DNA of 17,262 nt from contig CAYTAP010000090.1 in assembly GCA_964435775.1 (NCBI GenBank), forward strand, positions 1-17,262. Direction: 5' to 3'. Shown one piece after another: positions 1 to 6,621 of the stretch (position 1 is the first letter of the stretch; every line of letters begins with the position of its first letter). Position numbers and translations under genes: made by a program. The notes below the pieces were generated by a model. The model was not told where the DNA came from, ran no database searches, and saw only the letters and a list, made by a program, of their open reading frames with translations. This DNA comes from CAYTAP01 sp964435775 (GTDB lineage: Bacteria; Planctomycetota; Phycisphaerae; Tepidisphaerales; Tepidisphaeraceae).

Positions 1-501
1 GGTGGCGCACGCCGTGGCGACGGCGGTGTTCGGGCCGTGAATCTTGTACAAAATGGAGACGTTGCCGCTGGCGGCGTTGACCATCAATCGCGGCACGGTG
101 AAAGGGCTGACGCGGGAGATGCCGCGGCTGATCAGAATTTTATTCTGCTCTTCGAGGGTCTCGATCCCCCCGATTCCGCTGCCGATGACCACGCCGCAGC
201 GGAGGGAATCCTCCTGGGCGAAGTCGATGTCGGCATCCTTGACCGCGGAGATCGCCGCCGCCAGTCCGAATTGCCCGAAGCGGTCCAGCCGCTTGGCTTC
301 ACGGACATCCAGGCCGTAGTCCGTGATGCTGAAATCGGTGCATTCGCCGCCGATGCGGGTGGGATACTTGCTGGCATCCCAGCGCGTGATCGCCTTGATG
401 CCGCTCGTGCCGGCACACAGCGCATCGAACATCGGCCCGGCCTTTTCGCCGAGGGACGTGACGACCCCCAAACCCGTGATGACAACGCGGCGTCTGCTCA
501 T
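1..501 (-). CDS. fabF: 3-oxoacyl-ACP synthase II (FabF), N-terminal 167 residues; cut by window start
   Basis: FabF is the condensing enzyme that elongates acyl-ACP with malonyl-ACP in type II fatty acid synthesis in the cytoplasm. The minus-strand reading from ATG at 499-501 opens with MSRRRVVITGLGVVTSLG, the usual N-terminus of KAS II. It continues through VVIGSGIGGIETLEEQ and ends in GPNTAVATACAT, where C165 is the catalytic cysteine; the window stops two residues later, so the His-His part of the triad is outside. The gene follows acpP after an 89-bp spacer filled by a heptamer-array inverted repeat. No convincing Shine-Dalgarno sequence precedes the ATG, which is unlike most of its operon neighbours. 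FabB is the alternative name, but position next to acpP favours fabF. Confidence 0.96.
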   Translation of the reverse strand, partial: MSRRRVVITGLGVVTSLGEKAGPMFDALCAGTSGIKAITRWDASKYPTRIGGECTDFSITDYGLDVREAKRLDRFGQFGLAAAISAVKDADIDFAQEDSLRCGVVIGSGIGGIETLEEQNKILISRGISRVSPFTVPRLMVNAASGNVSILYKIHGPNTAVATACAT

Positions 502-510
502 GGCTTGCAC

Positions 511-585
511 GTCGGCAGTGGGCAGTCGGCAGTGGGCAGTAAGAATGAGTTCCTACTGCCGACCGCCCACTGCCCACTGCCCACT
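511..585. repeat. Inverted pair of 7-bp tandem arrays (array A, GGCAGTG units)
   Basis: The left arm has four heptamers in register (GGCAGTG, GGCAGTC, GGCAGTG, GGCAGTA at 514-541). The right arm has four complementary heptamers (TACTGCC, GACCGCC, CACTGCC, CACTGCC at 554-581). A 13-bp perfect inverted repeat pairs 528-540 with 569-581. The element fills the acpP-fabF spacer, ending 5 bp from the acpP stop codon and starting about 10 bp from the fabF start, so in the mRNA it would fold directly ahead of fabF. Arrays B and C in this window have the same design with different unit sequences. Confidence 0.85.
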
Positions 586-590
586 CCTCA

Positions 591-830
591 TCACTTGCTC
601 GAATGTTCCTTGATGTAGTCGATGGCCTGACCCACGGTCTGGATCTTTTCGGCCTCTTCATCAGGAATGGACAGCTCGAACTCGTCCTCAAACTCCATCA
701 CCAGCTCGACGGTGTCCAGCGAGTCGGCGTTCAGGTCGTTGATGAAGTGGGTTTCGCGAGTGATCTCGCTCTTGTCCACACCCATCTGCTCGCTGACGAT
801 CTCGATGACTTTCGGTTCAATGTCTTCCAT
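591..830 (-). CDS. acpP: Acyl carrier protein
   Basis: This is a 79-residue acidic carrier protein that holds growing acyl chains on 4'-phosphopantetheine during fatty acid synthesis. The attachment site is S37 in the motif NADSLDTVEL, and the rest is the usual four-helix ACP sequence ending YIKEHSSK. The ATG at 828-830 is preceded by AGGTGG five bases away. A GTG three codons upstream (837-839) overlaps that ribosome site and is rejected. The gene lies between fabG and fabF as in most bacteria. A promoter candidate lies about 60 bp upstream, which would let acpP be transcribed more strongly than the rest of the operon. Confidence 0.97.
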   Translation of the reverse strand: MEDIEPKVIEIVSEQMGVDKSEITRETHFINDLNADSLDTVELVMEFEDEFELSIPDEEAEKIQTVGQAIDYIKEHSSK

Positions 831-888
831 ATGTTCCACCTACCCGGGTTCTTGGTTCCCCCAGAGCCACGCGGCCCAAGGAGCGATA

Positions 889-916
889 ACTATAGCCGTG
901 AGCATCGCTTTTGCAA
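889..916 (-). promoter_or_regulatory. Candidate sigma-70-type promoter of acpP
   Basis: On the minus strand TTGCAA (911-916) and TATAGT (889-894) are separated by 16 bp. The -10 hexamer matches consensus at five of six positions and the -35 at four of six. Transcription would begin near 882, giving a leader of about 50 nt before the acpP ATG. The assignment rests on sequence only; many planctomycete promoters depart from this consensus. Confidence 0.45.
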
Positions 917-932
917 TCCACAGCTTGGGCAA

Positions 933-1031
933 TTGTCACTTGTCCTTTGTCAGTTGTCCGTGGTCCGTGGTCCGGTTGCCAATTATCCAAGACGGCGCGC
1001 GTATGACAACGGACAACTGACAACGGACAAT
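933..1031. repeat. Inverted pair of 7-bp tandem arrays (array B, TTGTCMG-type units)
   Basis: Left arm heptamers in register are TTGTCAC, TTGTCCT, TTGTCAG, TTGTCCG, TGGTCCG, TGGTCCG (933-974). Right arm heptamers are TGACAAC, GGACAAC, TGACAAC, GGACAAT (1004-1031). Bases 947-961 and 1009-1023 form a 15-bp perfect inverted repeat with a 47-nt loop. The right arm stops two bases short of the fabG stop codon at 1034-1036, and the element separates fabG from the acpP promoter region. No T-tract follows either arm, so it is not a standard intrinsic terminator. Confidence 0.87.
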
Positions 1032-1033
1032 CC

Positions 1034-1777
1034 TCACATCGCCATCCCGCCATCGACGCAGATCACCTGCCCGGTGACATAGGACGAGTCGGGGCTGGCG
1101 AAAAACGACACCATCGCCGCCACTTCCTCCGGCCGACCAAAACGCTTGAGCGGGATGAAGTTCCTGACGTTTTCCTTGATCTGATCGCTCAACACCTCCG
1201 TCATGTCCGTGGTGATGAAGCCGGGGGCGACGACGTTGCAGGTGATGTTCTTGCCCGACAATTCCTTCGCCACCGTCTTACTCAAACCGATCAACCCCGC
1301 CTTGCTGGCTGAGTAGTTGGCCTGCCCGGCGTTTCCCGCCACGCCGGATACGCTGCTGATGTTGATGATCCGTCCCCCCACCTGCTTGAGCCGCATCATT
1401 GGACGGGCCGCCGCCCGAATCGCCACGAACGCGCTCTTCAGATTCGTGTTGATGACCGCATCGAAATCCTCATCCTCCATGCGAAGCAGCAAGCCATCCC
1501 GCGTGATTCCCGCGTTGTTCACCAGCACATCCAGCCGACCATGATGATCGGCGACGCGCTCGATCGCGTCGGCCAGCGCCTTGGAATCGGCAATGTCGCA
1601 CACCACGGCCTCGCCCGACCCGCCTTCAGCGATCGCTTCGTCGCACACCTGCTTGAGCGCCTCGGTGTTGCGCGCCACCGCGATGACGTGCAGGCCATCC
1701 CTGGCGAGCCGTTTCACGATCGCCGCGCCGATCCCACGCGATCCCCCCGTCACAAATGCAACCCGCTTTTCCGTCAT
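1034..1777 (-). CDS. fabG: 3-oxoacyl-ACP reductase (FabG)
   Basis: FabG is the NADPH-dependent short-chain dehydrogenase that reduces 3-oxoacyl-ACP to 3-hydroxyacyl-ACP. The 247-residue product has the TGGSRGIG cofactor-binding loop (10-17), NNAG at 87-90, and the catalytic S142, Y155 and K159 in SSVSGVAGNAGQANYSASK. The C-terminus VTGQVICVDGGMAM is typical of FabG. The ATG at 1775-1777 has GGAG five bases upstream. The gene follows fabD after 29 bp, which supports co-transcription. Length and motifs fit FabG; a different SDR is unlikely given the operon. Confidence 0.96.
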   Translation of the reverse strand: MTEKRVAFVTGGSRGIGAAIVKRLARDGLHVIAVARNTEALKQVCDEAIAEGGSGEAVVCDIADSKALADAIERVADHHGRLDVLVNNAGITRDGLLLRMEDEDFDAVINTNLKSAFVAIRAAARPMMRLKQVGGRIINISSVSGVAGNAGQANYSASKAGLIGLSKTVAKELSGKNITCNVVAPGFITTDMTEVLSDQIKENVRNFIPLKRFGRPEEVAAMVSFFASPDSSYVTGQVICVDGGMAM

Positions 1778-1806
1778 GCCATCTCCATTGACAATAATCC
1801 GCCGAC

Positions 1807-2748
1807 CTATTTCGACGCCTTGACGACGGACAATGATTCCACCGTCGCCACGCTTTCAACCGGCAACCGCCGGCTGATCCGTTTGGCCAGCCCCGCCAGC
1901 GTCCGCCCCGGGCCAAGCTCCACAAATCGACCCTCACCCGCCGCGATCAGCGTCTGCATCGTCTGTTCCCATTTCACAGGTTTGACGATCTGCTCCACGA
2001 GCAATTGCTTGATCGTTGCAACGTCCGCATGCAACTGCCCGGTGACATTCGAATACACCGGCGTCGTCGGCAACTTCAGGTCCACGCCATCGAGTTCCGC
2101 CCGCATTTTGTCGGCCGCACTTTGCATGATCGGGCTGTGAAACGCGCCCGCCACCTTGAGCGCCACCGCCTTGAAACCAGCGCCTTCCGCCTCCTCAACG
2201 ATCCGCTGACACGCAGCCAGCGATCCGCTGACCACGATCTGACCCGGCGCATTGTAGTTGGCCGGAACGAGGACTTCACCTTTTGCCGCCGAGGCGCACA
2301 ACCGATCCACCGCATCGCCGTCGGCGCCCATCACCGCGACCATGCCGCTCGGGGTCGCCACCGCCGCCGCCTGCATGTATTTCCCCCGCGCCGCAACCAG
2401 CTTCAACCCCTCCTCAAAACTGAACGCGCGCCCCAGATGCAGCGCCGTGTATTCCCCCAGGCTCAGTCCCGCGTAAGCCGTCACCACATCAGGCGCAATC
2501 AAGCCCGCGAGCACCGCGGCATGGAAGCACGCGACGCTCGTTGTGTAAATCGCCGGCTGACTGATGTCCGTCTGGTTCAGCTTTTCTTCCGGACCATTGA
2601 AACACAGCCCTGCCAGATCAAAGCCGAGCGTTTCATTTGCCTTTTCAAACACCTCTCGCGCCGCCGGCTGGGATTCATAAAAATCTCGCCCCATGCCGAC
2701 CGTTTGAGCGCCCTGTCCCGGACACAAGATGTAAGTTGATTGAGCCAT
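1807..2748 (-). CDS. fabD: Malonyl-CoA:ACP transacylase (FabD)
   Basis: FabD moves malonyl from CoA to ACP, supplying the extender for fatty acid synthesis. The protein starts MAQSTYILCPGQGAQ, with the GQGAQ oxyanion motif at 11-15. The nucleophile S97 lies in GLSLGEY; leucine replaces the histidine of the common GHSLGE, a variant also known from other FabD proteins. A second active-site segment reads GAFHSPIM with the catalytic histidine. The chosen ATG (2746-2748) begins the conserved domain; an upstream in-frame start at 2796 would add 16 non-conserved residues read through an 11-bp tandem repeat. The ribosome site is weak. The product is 313 residues, normal for the family. Confidence 0.95.
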   Translation of the reverse strand: MAQSTYILCPGQGAQTVGMGRDFYESQPAAREVFEKANETLGFDLAGLCFNGPEEKLNQTDISQPAIYTTSVACFHAAVLAGLIAPDVVTAYAGLSLGEYTALHLGRAFSFEEGLKLVAARGKYMQAAAVATPSGMVAVMGADGDAVDRLCASAAKGEVLVPANYNAPGQIVVSGSLAACQRIVEEAEGAGFKAVALKVAGAFHSPIMQSAADKMRAELDGVDLKLPTTPVYSNVTGQLHADVATIKQLLVEQIVKPVKWEQTMQTLIAAGEGRFVELGPGRTLAGLAKRISRRLPVESVATVESLSVVKASK

Positions 2749-2774
2749 GCCTGCTTTGGATGAATGGTTGCCGT

Positions 2775-2818
2775 CGATATGTCGCCGATATGTCACCGAT
2801 GCGTCGCCGGGATGCCGC
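2775..2818. repeat. 11-bp imperfect tandem repeat between fabH and fabD
   Basis: Four consecutive 11-bp units start at 2775, 2786, 2797 and 2808: CGATATGTCGC, CGATATGTCAC, CGATGCGTCGC and the diverged CGGGATGCCGC. They lie in the 100-bp fabH-fabD spacer, just upstream of fabD. A period of 11 bp puts the copies on nearly the same face of the helix. No function is assigned. Confidence 0.7.
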
Positions 2819-2848
2819 TGATGGCCACTTTAAAAACCCCGCATCGCC

Positions 2849-3835
2849 TCACACGCGAACCACCGCGTTCGCCCATGTCAGCCCCGCCCCGAACGCCACG
2901 AAAATGACGATGTCGCCGGGATTCAGCCGCCCCGCCCGCCACGCCTCATCCAGTGCGATCGGAATCGACGCCGACGAGGTGTTGCCATACTTGTCGATGT
3001 TCACAAACGCCTTCTCCGGCGGAAACTCCAAACGATCCATCGCCGAATCGATGATCCGCTGATTAACCTGGTGCGGTACGACCAGCTTGATCTTGTCCAC
3101 CGTCAGCTCGCACTTGCGCATCGCATCTTCGATCAATTCCTGAAATCGCTGCACCGCGAACTTGTACACCTCGCGCCCTTTGATCGTCATGAACTGCTGG
3201 CGGTTGGCGACAAGCGTCTCATCAATCGGATGCAGGCTCCCCGGGCGGCAGCAGAGCAACTCCCACCCGCGTCCGTCGGCGTGCAAACTGCTGTAGATCA
3301 ATCCCCGTCGCTCATCATCGCAGCGTTGAAGCACCACCGCGCCCGCGCCATCACCGAACAGGATGCAACTGCCCCGATCCGTGTAATCCGTGATCCGGCT
3401 GAGCGTTTCCGCACCGACCACCAGCACGTTCTTGTAACGCCCCGTCTTGACGAAGTTCGATCCCGCTTCCAACGCGTAAATAAAACCACTGCACGCGGCG
3501 CTGATGTCGAAGGCCGGCGTCGATGAAAGCCCCAGCGCCTCGCCAATGAAACACGCCGTTGCGGGAAACATCATCTCCGGAGTGATGGTTGCGCACAAAA
3601 TGAGGTCGAGGTCCGCCGCGTCCAGCTTCGCGCCCTCCAAGGCGCGTCGCGCGGCTTTCACCGCCAGCTTCGCGGTCGATTCGTCCGCCGCCGCGATCCG
3701 GCGCTCCCGGATACCCGTCCGCTGCACAATCCATTCGTCGTTGGTCTCCACCAGCTTCGACAGATCATCGTTGGTCAGGCGCTTCTCCGGCACATAGCTG
3801 CCGGTCCCCGCGATAATGGATCCAAAGTGTGACAT
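2849..3835 (-). CDS. fabH: 3-oxoacyl-ACP synthase III (FabH)
   Basis: FabH starts fatty acid synthesis by condensing an acyl-CoA primer with malonyl-ACP. The 328-residue product carries the full Cys-His-Asn triad: C115 in ISAACSGFIYAL, H255 in VPHQVNQR, and N285 in YGNTSSASIP. The N-terminal GTGSYVPEKRLTNDDL and EWIVQRTGIRERRI segments are also standard. The ATG at 3833-3835 starts the conserved domain. An in-frame TTG at 3850 would add five residues and cannot be excluded, because neither start has a strong Shine-Dalgarno sequence. The gene follows plsX after 59 bp. Confidence 0.96.
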   Translation of the reverse strand: MSHFGSIIAGTGSYVPEKRLTNDDLSKLVETNDEWIVQRTGIRERRIAAADESTAKLAVKAARRALEGAKLDAADLDLILCATITPEMMFPATACFIGEALGLSSTPAFDISAACSGFIYALEAGSNFVKTGRYKNVLVVGAETLSRITDYTDRGSCILFGDGAGAVVLQRCDDERRGLIYSSLHADGRGWELLCCRPGSLHPIDETLVANRQQFMTIKGREVYKFAVQRFQELIEDAMRKCELTVDKIKLVVPHQVNQRIIDSAMDRLEFPPEKAFVNIDKYGNTSSASIPIALDEAWRAGRLNPGDIVIFVAFGAGLTWANAVVRV

Positions 3836-3894
3836 AATCTTCGACGACAATCCCGCCCCACCCCAATGCCACCCTGCGGTCGGCGGCGCGGCGG

Positions 3895-4914
3895 CTATTC
3901 CTCACATGCCGGAATGCTCTCGGCAATCCGTTCGACAATCTTCTGATTCACGCCACTGGCGCAAAGCTGACGCCCCACCCGGATCGCGTTCTTGATCGCC
4001 CGGCTGTCCGATTTGCCGTGGCATATCAAACAATACCCGCCGACCCCCAGCAAGGGCGCGCCCCCATATTCCTGCCAATCATGCTTCTGGTAAATCTTCT
4101 TCATCACCGGCTTGAACTCATCGAGCAGCTTCGGCGCGATCGCCGACAACTCCGCGAGAATTGTCTGGAACAGCCCCTCGGCCATGCCTTCCGTGAACTT
4201 CAAGACGATGTTCCCCACAAACCCGTCGCATACGACGACATCCACCACCCCCTTGAACAGATCCCGTCCTTCAACATTGCCGATGTAGTTGATCTGCGGC
4301 TCATCGCGCATCAGGCTCCGCGCCGCCTTCACCATCGCCGTTCCCTTGGCATCCTCTTCGCCAATCGACAAAAGCCCCACGCGCGGGTTTTCCAGCCCCA
4401 CCACCGCCGTCGCATACGCCGACGCCATGATCGCGTACTGCTGAAGATGCTTGGGCTTGGGCGACACATTCGCCCCCACGTCGCAAATCACGACCGGCCC
4501 GTGAAACGTCGGCAAAATGACCGCGATGCCCGGCCGACTGACGCCCTTGAGCGTCCGCATCCGCAATTGCGCCGCCGCGACGCACGCCCCCGTGTTCCCG
4601 GCCGAGATCACCACATCCGCCTGCCCCTTGGCCGCCAGCTTGCACATGACGGCGATCGAGCTGTCCGGCTTACTGCGGATCGCCTCGACCGGCGAATCAT
4701 CCATCTCGATGACCTGCGTCGTGTGAACGATCTCAAATTGTTTCAACTTCTCCGGCGACAACCCCGAGGCCGCCAGCCCCTCTTTGATGATCCCCTCATC
4801 CCCCACCAGCAGGACCTTGTCCCCCTCCCCAAGCAGGGGCGCGGCTTCCCAGCACCCCTTCAAAATCGCCGCCGGCGCATGATCGCCGCCCATCACATCC
4901 ACCGCAGCTCGCAC
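3895..4914 (-). CDS. plsX: Phosphate acyltransferase (PlsX)
   Basis: PlsX converts acyl-ACP to acyl-phosphate, the donor used by PlsY to acylate glycerol-3-phosphate, and so links the fab genes around it to phospholipid synthesis. The 339-residue protein opens with AAVDVMGGDHAP, the family signature, and contains VVISAGNTGA and VVCDGFVGNIVLK. The start is a GTG at 4912-4914 with GGAGG four bases upstream, which decides it over the out-of-frame ATG nearby. It is the usual second gene of the rpmF-plsX-fabH operon. Confidence 0.96.
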   Translation of the reverse strand: MRAAVDVMGGDHAPAAILKGCWEAAPLLGEGDKVLLVGDEGIIKEGLAASGLSPEKLKQFEIVHTTQVIEMDDSPVEAIRSKPDSSIAVMCKLAAKGQADVVISAGNTGACVAAAQLRMRTLKGVSRPGIAVILPTFHGPVVICDVGANVSPKPKHLQQYAIMASAYATAVVGLENPRVGLLSIGEEDAKGTAMVKAARSLMRDEPQINYIGNVEGRDLFKGVVDVVVCDGFVGNIVLKFTEGMAEGLFQTILAELSAIAPKLLDEFKPVMKKIYQKHDWQEYGGAPLLGVGGYCLICHGKSDSRAIKNAIRVGRQLCASGVNQKIVERIAESIPACEE

Positions 4915-5028
4915 CTATCCTCCATGCCCTCGTGATCGGCCGCTGAATGTCACATCGAGATGCCTTGTTGTCATGCGCATCCGTTCACATTCGCAAAATA
5001 CCCCCGTCCATGCGCCCGTGGCGCGCCT

Positions 5029-5214
5029 CTAGACCTTGTCCTGGGCCATCTGCAACGCCAACTTCGGGTTCACATAGCCGCAGTTGTCGCACGCCGCGTG
5101 GGGCAGCTTCGACGAGCTGCACTGCGGACAGCGGACATAATGAATCGGCTTGAGCGCCAAGTGCGATCGGCGCTTGCGCTTGCGTGATTTGCTGTGTTTC
5201 TGGACTGGAAGCAT
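5029..5214 (-). CDS. rpmF: 50S ribosomal protein L32 (zinc-ribbon form)
   Basis: This is a 61-residue basic protein of the large ribosomal subunit. The N-terminus MLPVQKHSKSRKRKRRSH is the arginine/lysine-rich tail. C29, C32, C42 and C45 form the zinc-binding CxxC-CxxC ribbon, so this is the zinc-containing (C+) form. The ATG at 5212-5214 is preceded by GAGGAG six bases away; a TTG two codons upstream is rejected. It heads the fab operon as in E. coli, but the YceD/DUF177 gene that often precedes rpmF is absent; a sulfotransferase gene lies there instead. Confidence 0.95.
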   Translation of the reverse strand: MLPVQKHSKSRKRKRRSHLALKPIHYVRCPQCSSSKLPHAACDNCGYVNPKLALQMAQDKV

Positions 5215-5267
5215 GACCAACTCCTCAACCGGATCGATTCTCGAACCGACTTTATTCCCGCACGCAC

Positions 5268-5296
5268 GACGCCGATTTCGTCTTTACGTCGGCGTC
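5268..5296 (-). promoter_or_regulatory. Inverted repeat in the rpmF leader
   Basis: GACGCCGA (5268-5275) and TCGGCGTC (5289-5296) are a perfect 8-bp inverted repeat around 13 bases, 54-82 bp upstream of the rpmF start. It lies where the leader of the rpmF-fab operon should be. It could fold in the RNA or be a protein-binding operator for a lipid or ribosomal regulator; the sequence alone does not say which. No clear promoter hexamers were found beside it. Confidence 0.5.
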
Positions 5297-5336
5297 TCGC
5301 ACATGAAATCTTGACAAACAATGACCCAAAAGACAA

Positions 5337-5358
5337 CGGCGGGTGACAACACCCGCCG
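5337..5358 (-). terminator. Hairpin, probable terminator after the sulfotransferase gene
   Basis: A perfect 9-bp GC-rich stem (CGGCGGGTG at 5337-5345, CACCCGCCG at 5350-5358) closes a 4-nt loop. On the minus strand it is followed by TTGTCTTTT, a moderately T-rich tract. It sits 183 bp beyond the sulfotransferase stop and ahead of rpmF, as expected for the boundary between two minus-strand transcripts. The bases between it and the sulfotransferase stop (5359-5540) hold no gene that can be supported. Confidence 0.6.
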
Positions 5359-5540
5359 CTGAAGTGGGGCCGGTACGGTATGTGCAGTCGCGGTTCATGT
5401 CAAGCAATCTTGCGCAGCTTTGCCTCACAAGGAATGGCGGGAGCGAGACAAACGGCGGAATCCCGGCGCATCAAGCCGTTCACCAGCCACTCGCGCCAAT
5501 CGGCCAGGGTCCGATTTCACCTTTGCCTGGCGGTTCTCCA

Positions 5541-6401
5541 TTACCCCCCTGCCCCACGAATCGCCTCCACGGCCCGGCGGATTGGGTTTTTTCGCATTTT
5601 CTTTTTGTATCGCCGCGTGTTTTCCCATCGCGCCACCAATCGGTCGACCGACCCCGCCCAAGGCACACTCCGTTGGGCATGCGCGACATACCCCTCCACG
5701 CGGTTGAACTCGGCAAACTCCTTTTCCAGCCATTCCAGATCCAGCGGCGGAATGGCCTCCACCTTCAACGCCGCCAGCGATGGGTTCACCGTTTTGGCGA
5801 GCGTGGCGCCGCGGGTCTGTCGAAATGTCGCATTCCCATGGATTGGCGCTGAGATCTCCGATGGTGGCTTGTTCCAGAGCAGCATCCGTTCATCCCAGGG
5901 AAGTGAAAGCTGTTCGCACGCCTTCCGCAATGCTGTTTCCGGCTCCCTCACAAAATGCTCATATTGCAGCATCGCTCCGCCACTGGCGCGAAAGGCGTTC
6001 CAATCCTCCAAAAAGCGCCGCATGCGCATCCGGAGCGGCGGCTCCTCGGCCGTCACGCCGTTGCGCCCATAAGACTTGTGAACCAGTGAGTTCAACACGC
6101 TCCGCACATCCCGGACCACCAACAGCGGACGAACGTCCCACCCCTGCTCCTCAAAATGAATAACCGCCTCGCTCAGGCGAAACCCATTGACCGTGAACTT
6201 GCACCACGCGAACGGCCTTGCCATCGCAAATGGAATGGCCGGGAGAATGTCGCCCCGCTGGTCGAGAATGCCATCCATGTCGCGGCGCTGCAAAAAGCAC
6301 CACGAGATCAGCGTCGAACCGCTGCTCTGTGTGCCGGCGCATAAGTACAGAATTGGCCTGCCGCCGCCCTGATCGTCGTTCATAGCCACCCAATCAAACA
6401 T
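5541..6401 (-). CDS. PAPS-dependent sulfotransferase family protein
   Basis: Members of this family transfer sulfate from 3'-phosphoadenylyl sulfate to a hydroxyl or amine of a sugar, lipid or small molecule. With M1 at 6401 the 5'-phosphosulfate loop is LCAGTQSSGSTL (20-31), and the 3'-phosphate-binding segment is VVRDVRSVLNSLVHKS (95-110), with R97 and S105 as expected contacts. The basic C-terminal tail (RRYKKKMRKN) has no transmembrane segment. ATG at 6399-6401 lies three bases after the metallothionein stop codon, suggesting translational coupling; ATG at 6381-6383 is the alternative start. The acceptor cannot be predicted. Length (286 residues) is normal. Confidence 0.82.
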   Translation of the reverse strand: MFDWVAMNDDQGGGRPILYLCAGTQSSGSTLISWCFLQRRDMDGILDQRGDILPAIPFAMARPFAWCKFTVNGFRLSEAVIHFEEQGWDVRPLLVVRDVRSVLNSLVHKSYGRNGVTAEEPPLRMRMRRFLEDWNAFRASGGAMLQYEHFVREPETALRKACEQLSLPWDERMLLWNKPPSEISAPIHGNATFRQTRGATLAKTVNPSLAALKVEAIPPLDLEWLEKEFAEFNRVEGYVAHAQRSVPWAGSVDRLVARWENTRRYKKKMRKNPIRRAVEAIRGAGG

Positions 6402-6404
6402 CCA

Positions 6405-6572
6405 TCAGCGACCGGTGTCACAACGCTCATGAACGCACAAGCATGTGGTGCTCGTGCATTCATAGGCGCACGTTTTACTGCAATAATACTTCCCCTGCCG
6501 CACCACGGCCTTGGTTTTGGCGATGGTGCAATGGCAACTCCGACAGGCGCATTCCACGAGTTGTTCCATCAT
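6405..6572 (-). CDS. Bacterial metallothionein (SmtA/BmtA type)
   Basis: This is a 55-residue cysteine-rich protein that would bind zinc and other soft metals in the cytoplasm. Ten cysteines (C8, C10, C13, C15, C31, C35, C39, C44, C46, C51) and H48 follow the layout of cyanobacterial SmtA: an N-terminal CxCxxCxC cluster, a central YYCSKTC segment matching SmtA's YYC-x3-C, and a C-terminal cysteine/histidine cluster. The residue at the place of SmtA H40 is cysteine (C39). The ATG at 6570-6572 has GGAGG five bases upstream and lies 50 bp after a good promoter. The same frame stays open to 6713, but that extension is not metallothionein-like and is rejected. The next gene starts three bases after the stop. 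Confidence 0.85.
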   Translation of the reverse strand: MMEQLVECACRSCHCTIAKTKAVVRQGKYYCSKTCAYECTSTTCLCVHERCDTGR

Positions 6573-6621
6573 GAATGCCTCCAAAATATCGGGGACTGTT
6601 GAGCACTCACCCCAACGATCA

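Noticed and set aside
514..1031. Possible CRISPR array from the short repeats near acpP
   Set aside because: Units are 7 bp with no spacers and run in inverted pairs; no cas genes are present.
2458..2478. Loss of the histidine beside the FabD nucleophile (GLSLGEY)
   Set aside because: Leucine at this position occurs in other functional FabD proteins, and the nucleophile and second-site histidine are intact.
5400..5516. 38-codon protein-like stretch on the minus strand as a gene
   Set aside because: It has stops at both ends, no ribosome site and no recognised family; it is only mentioned as a possible remnant.
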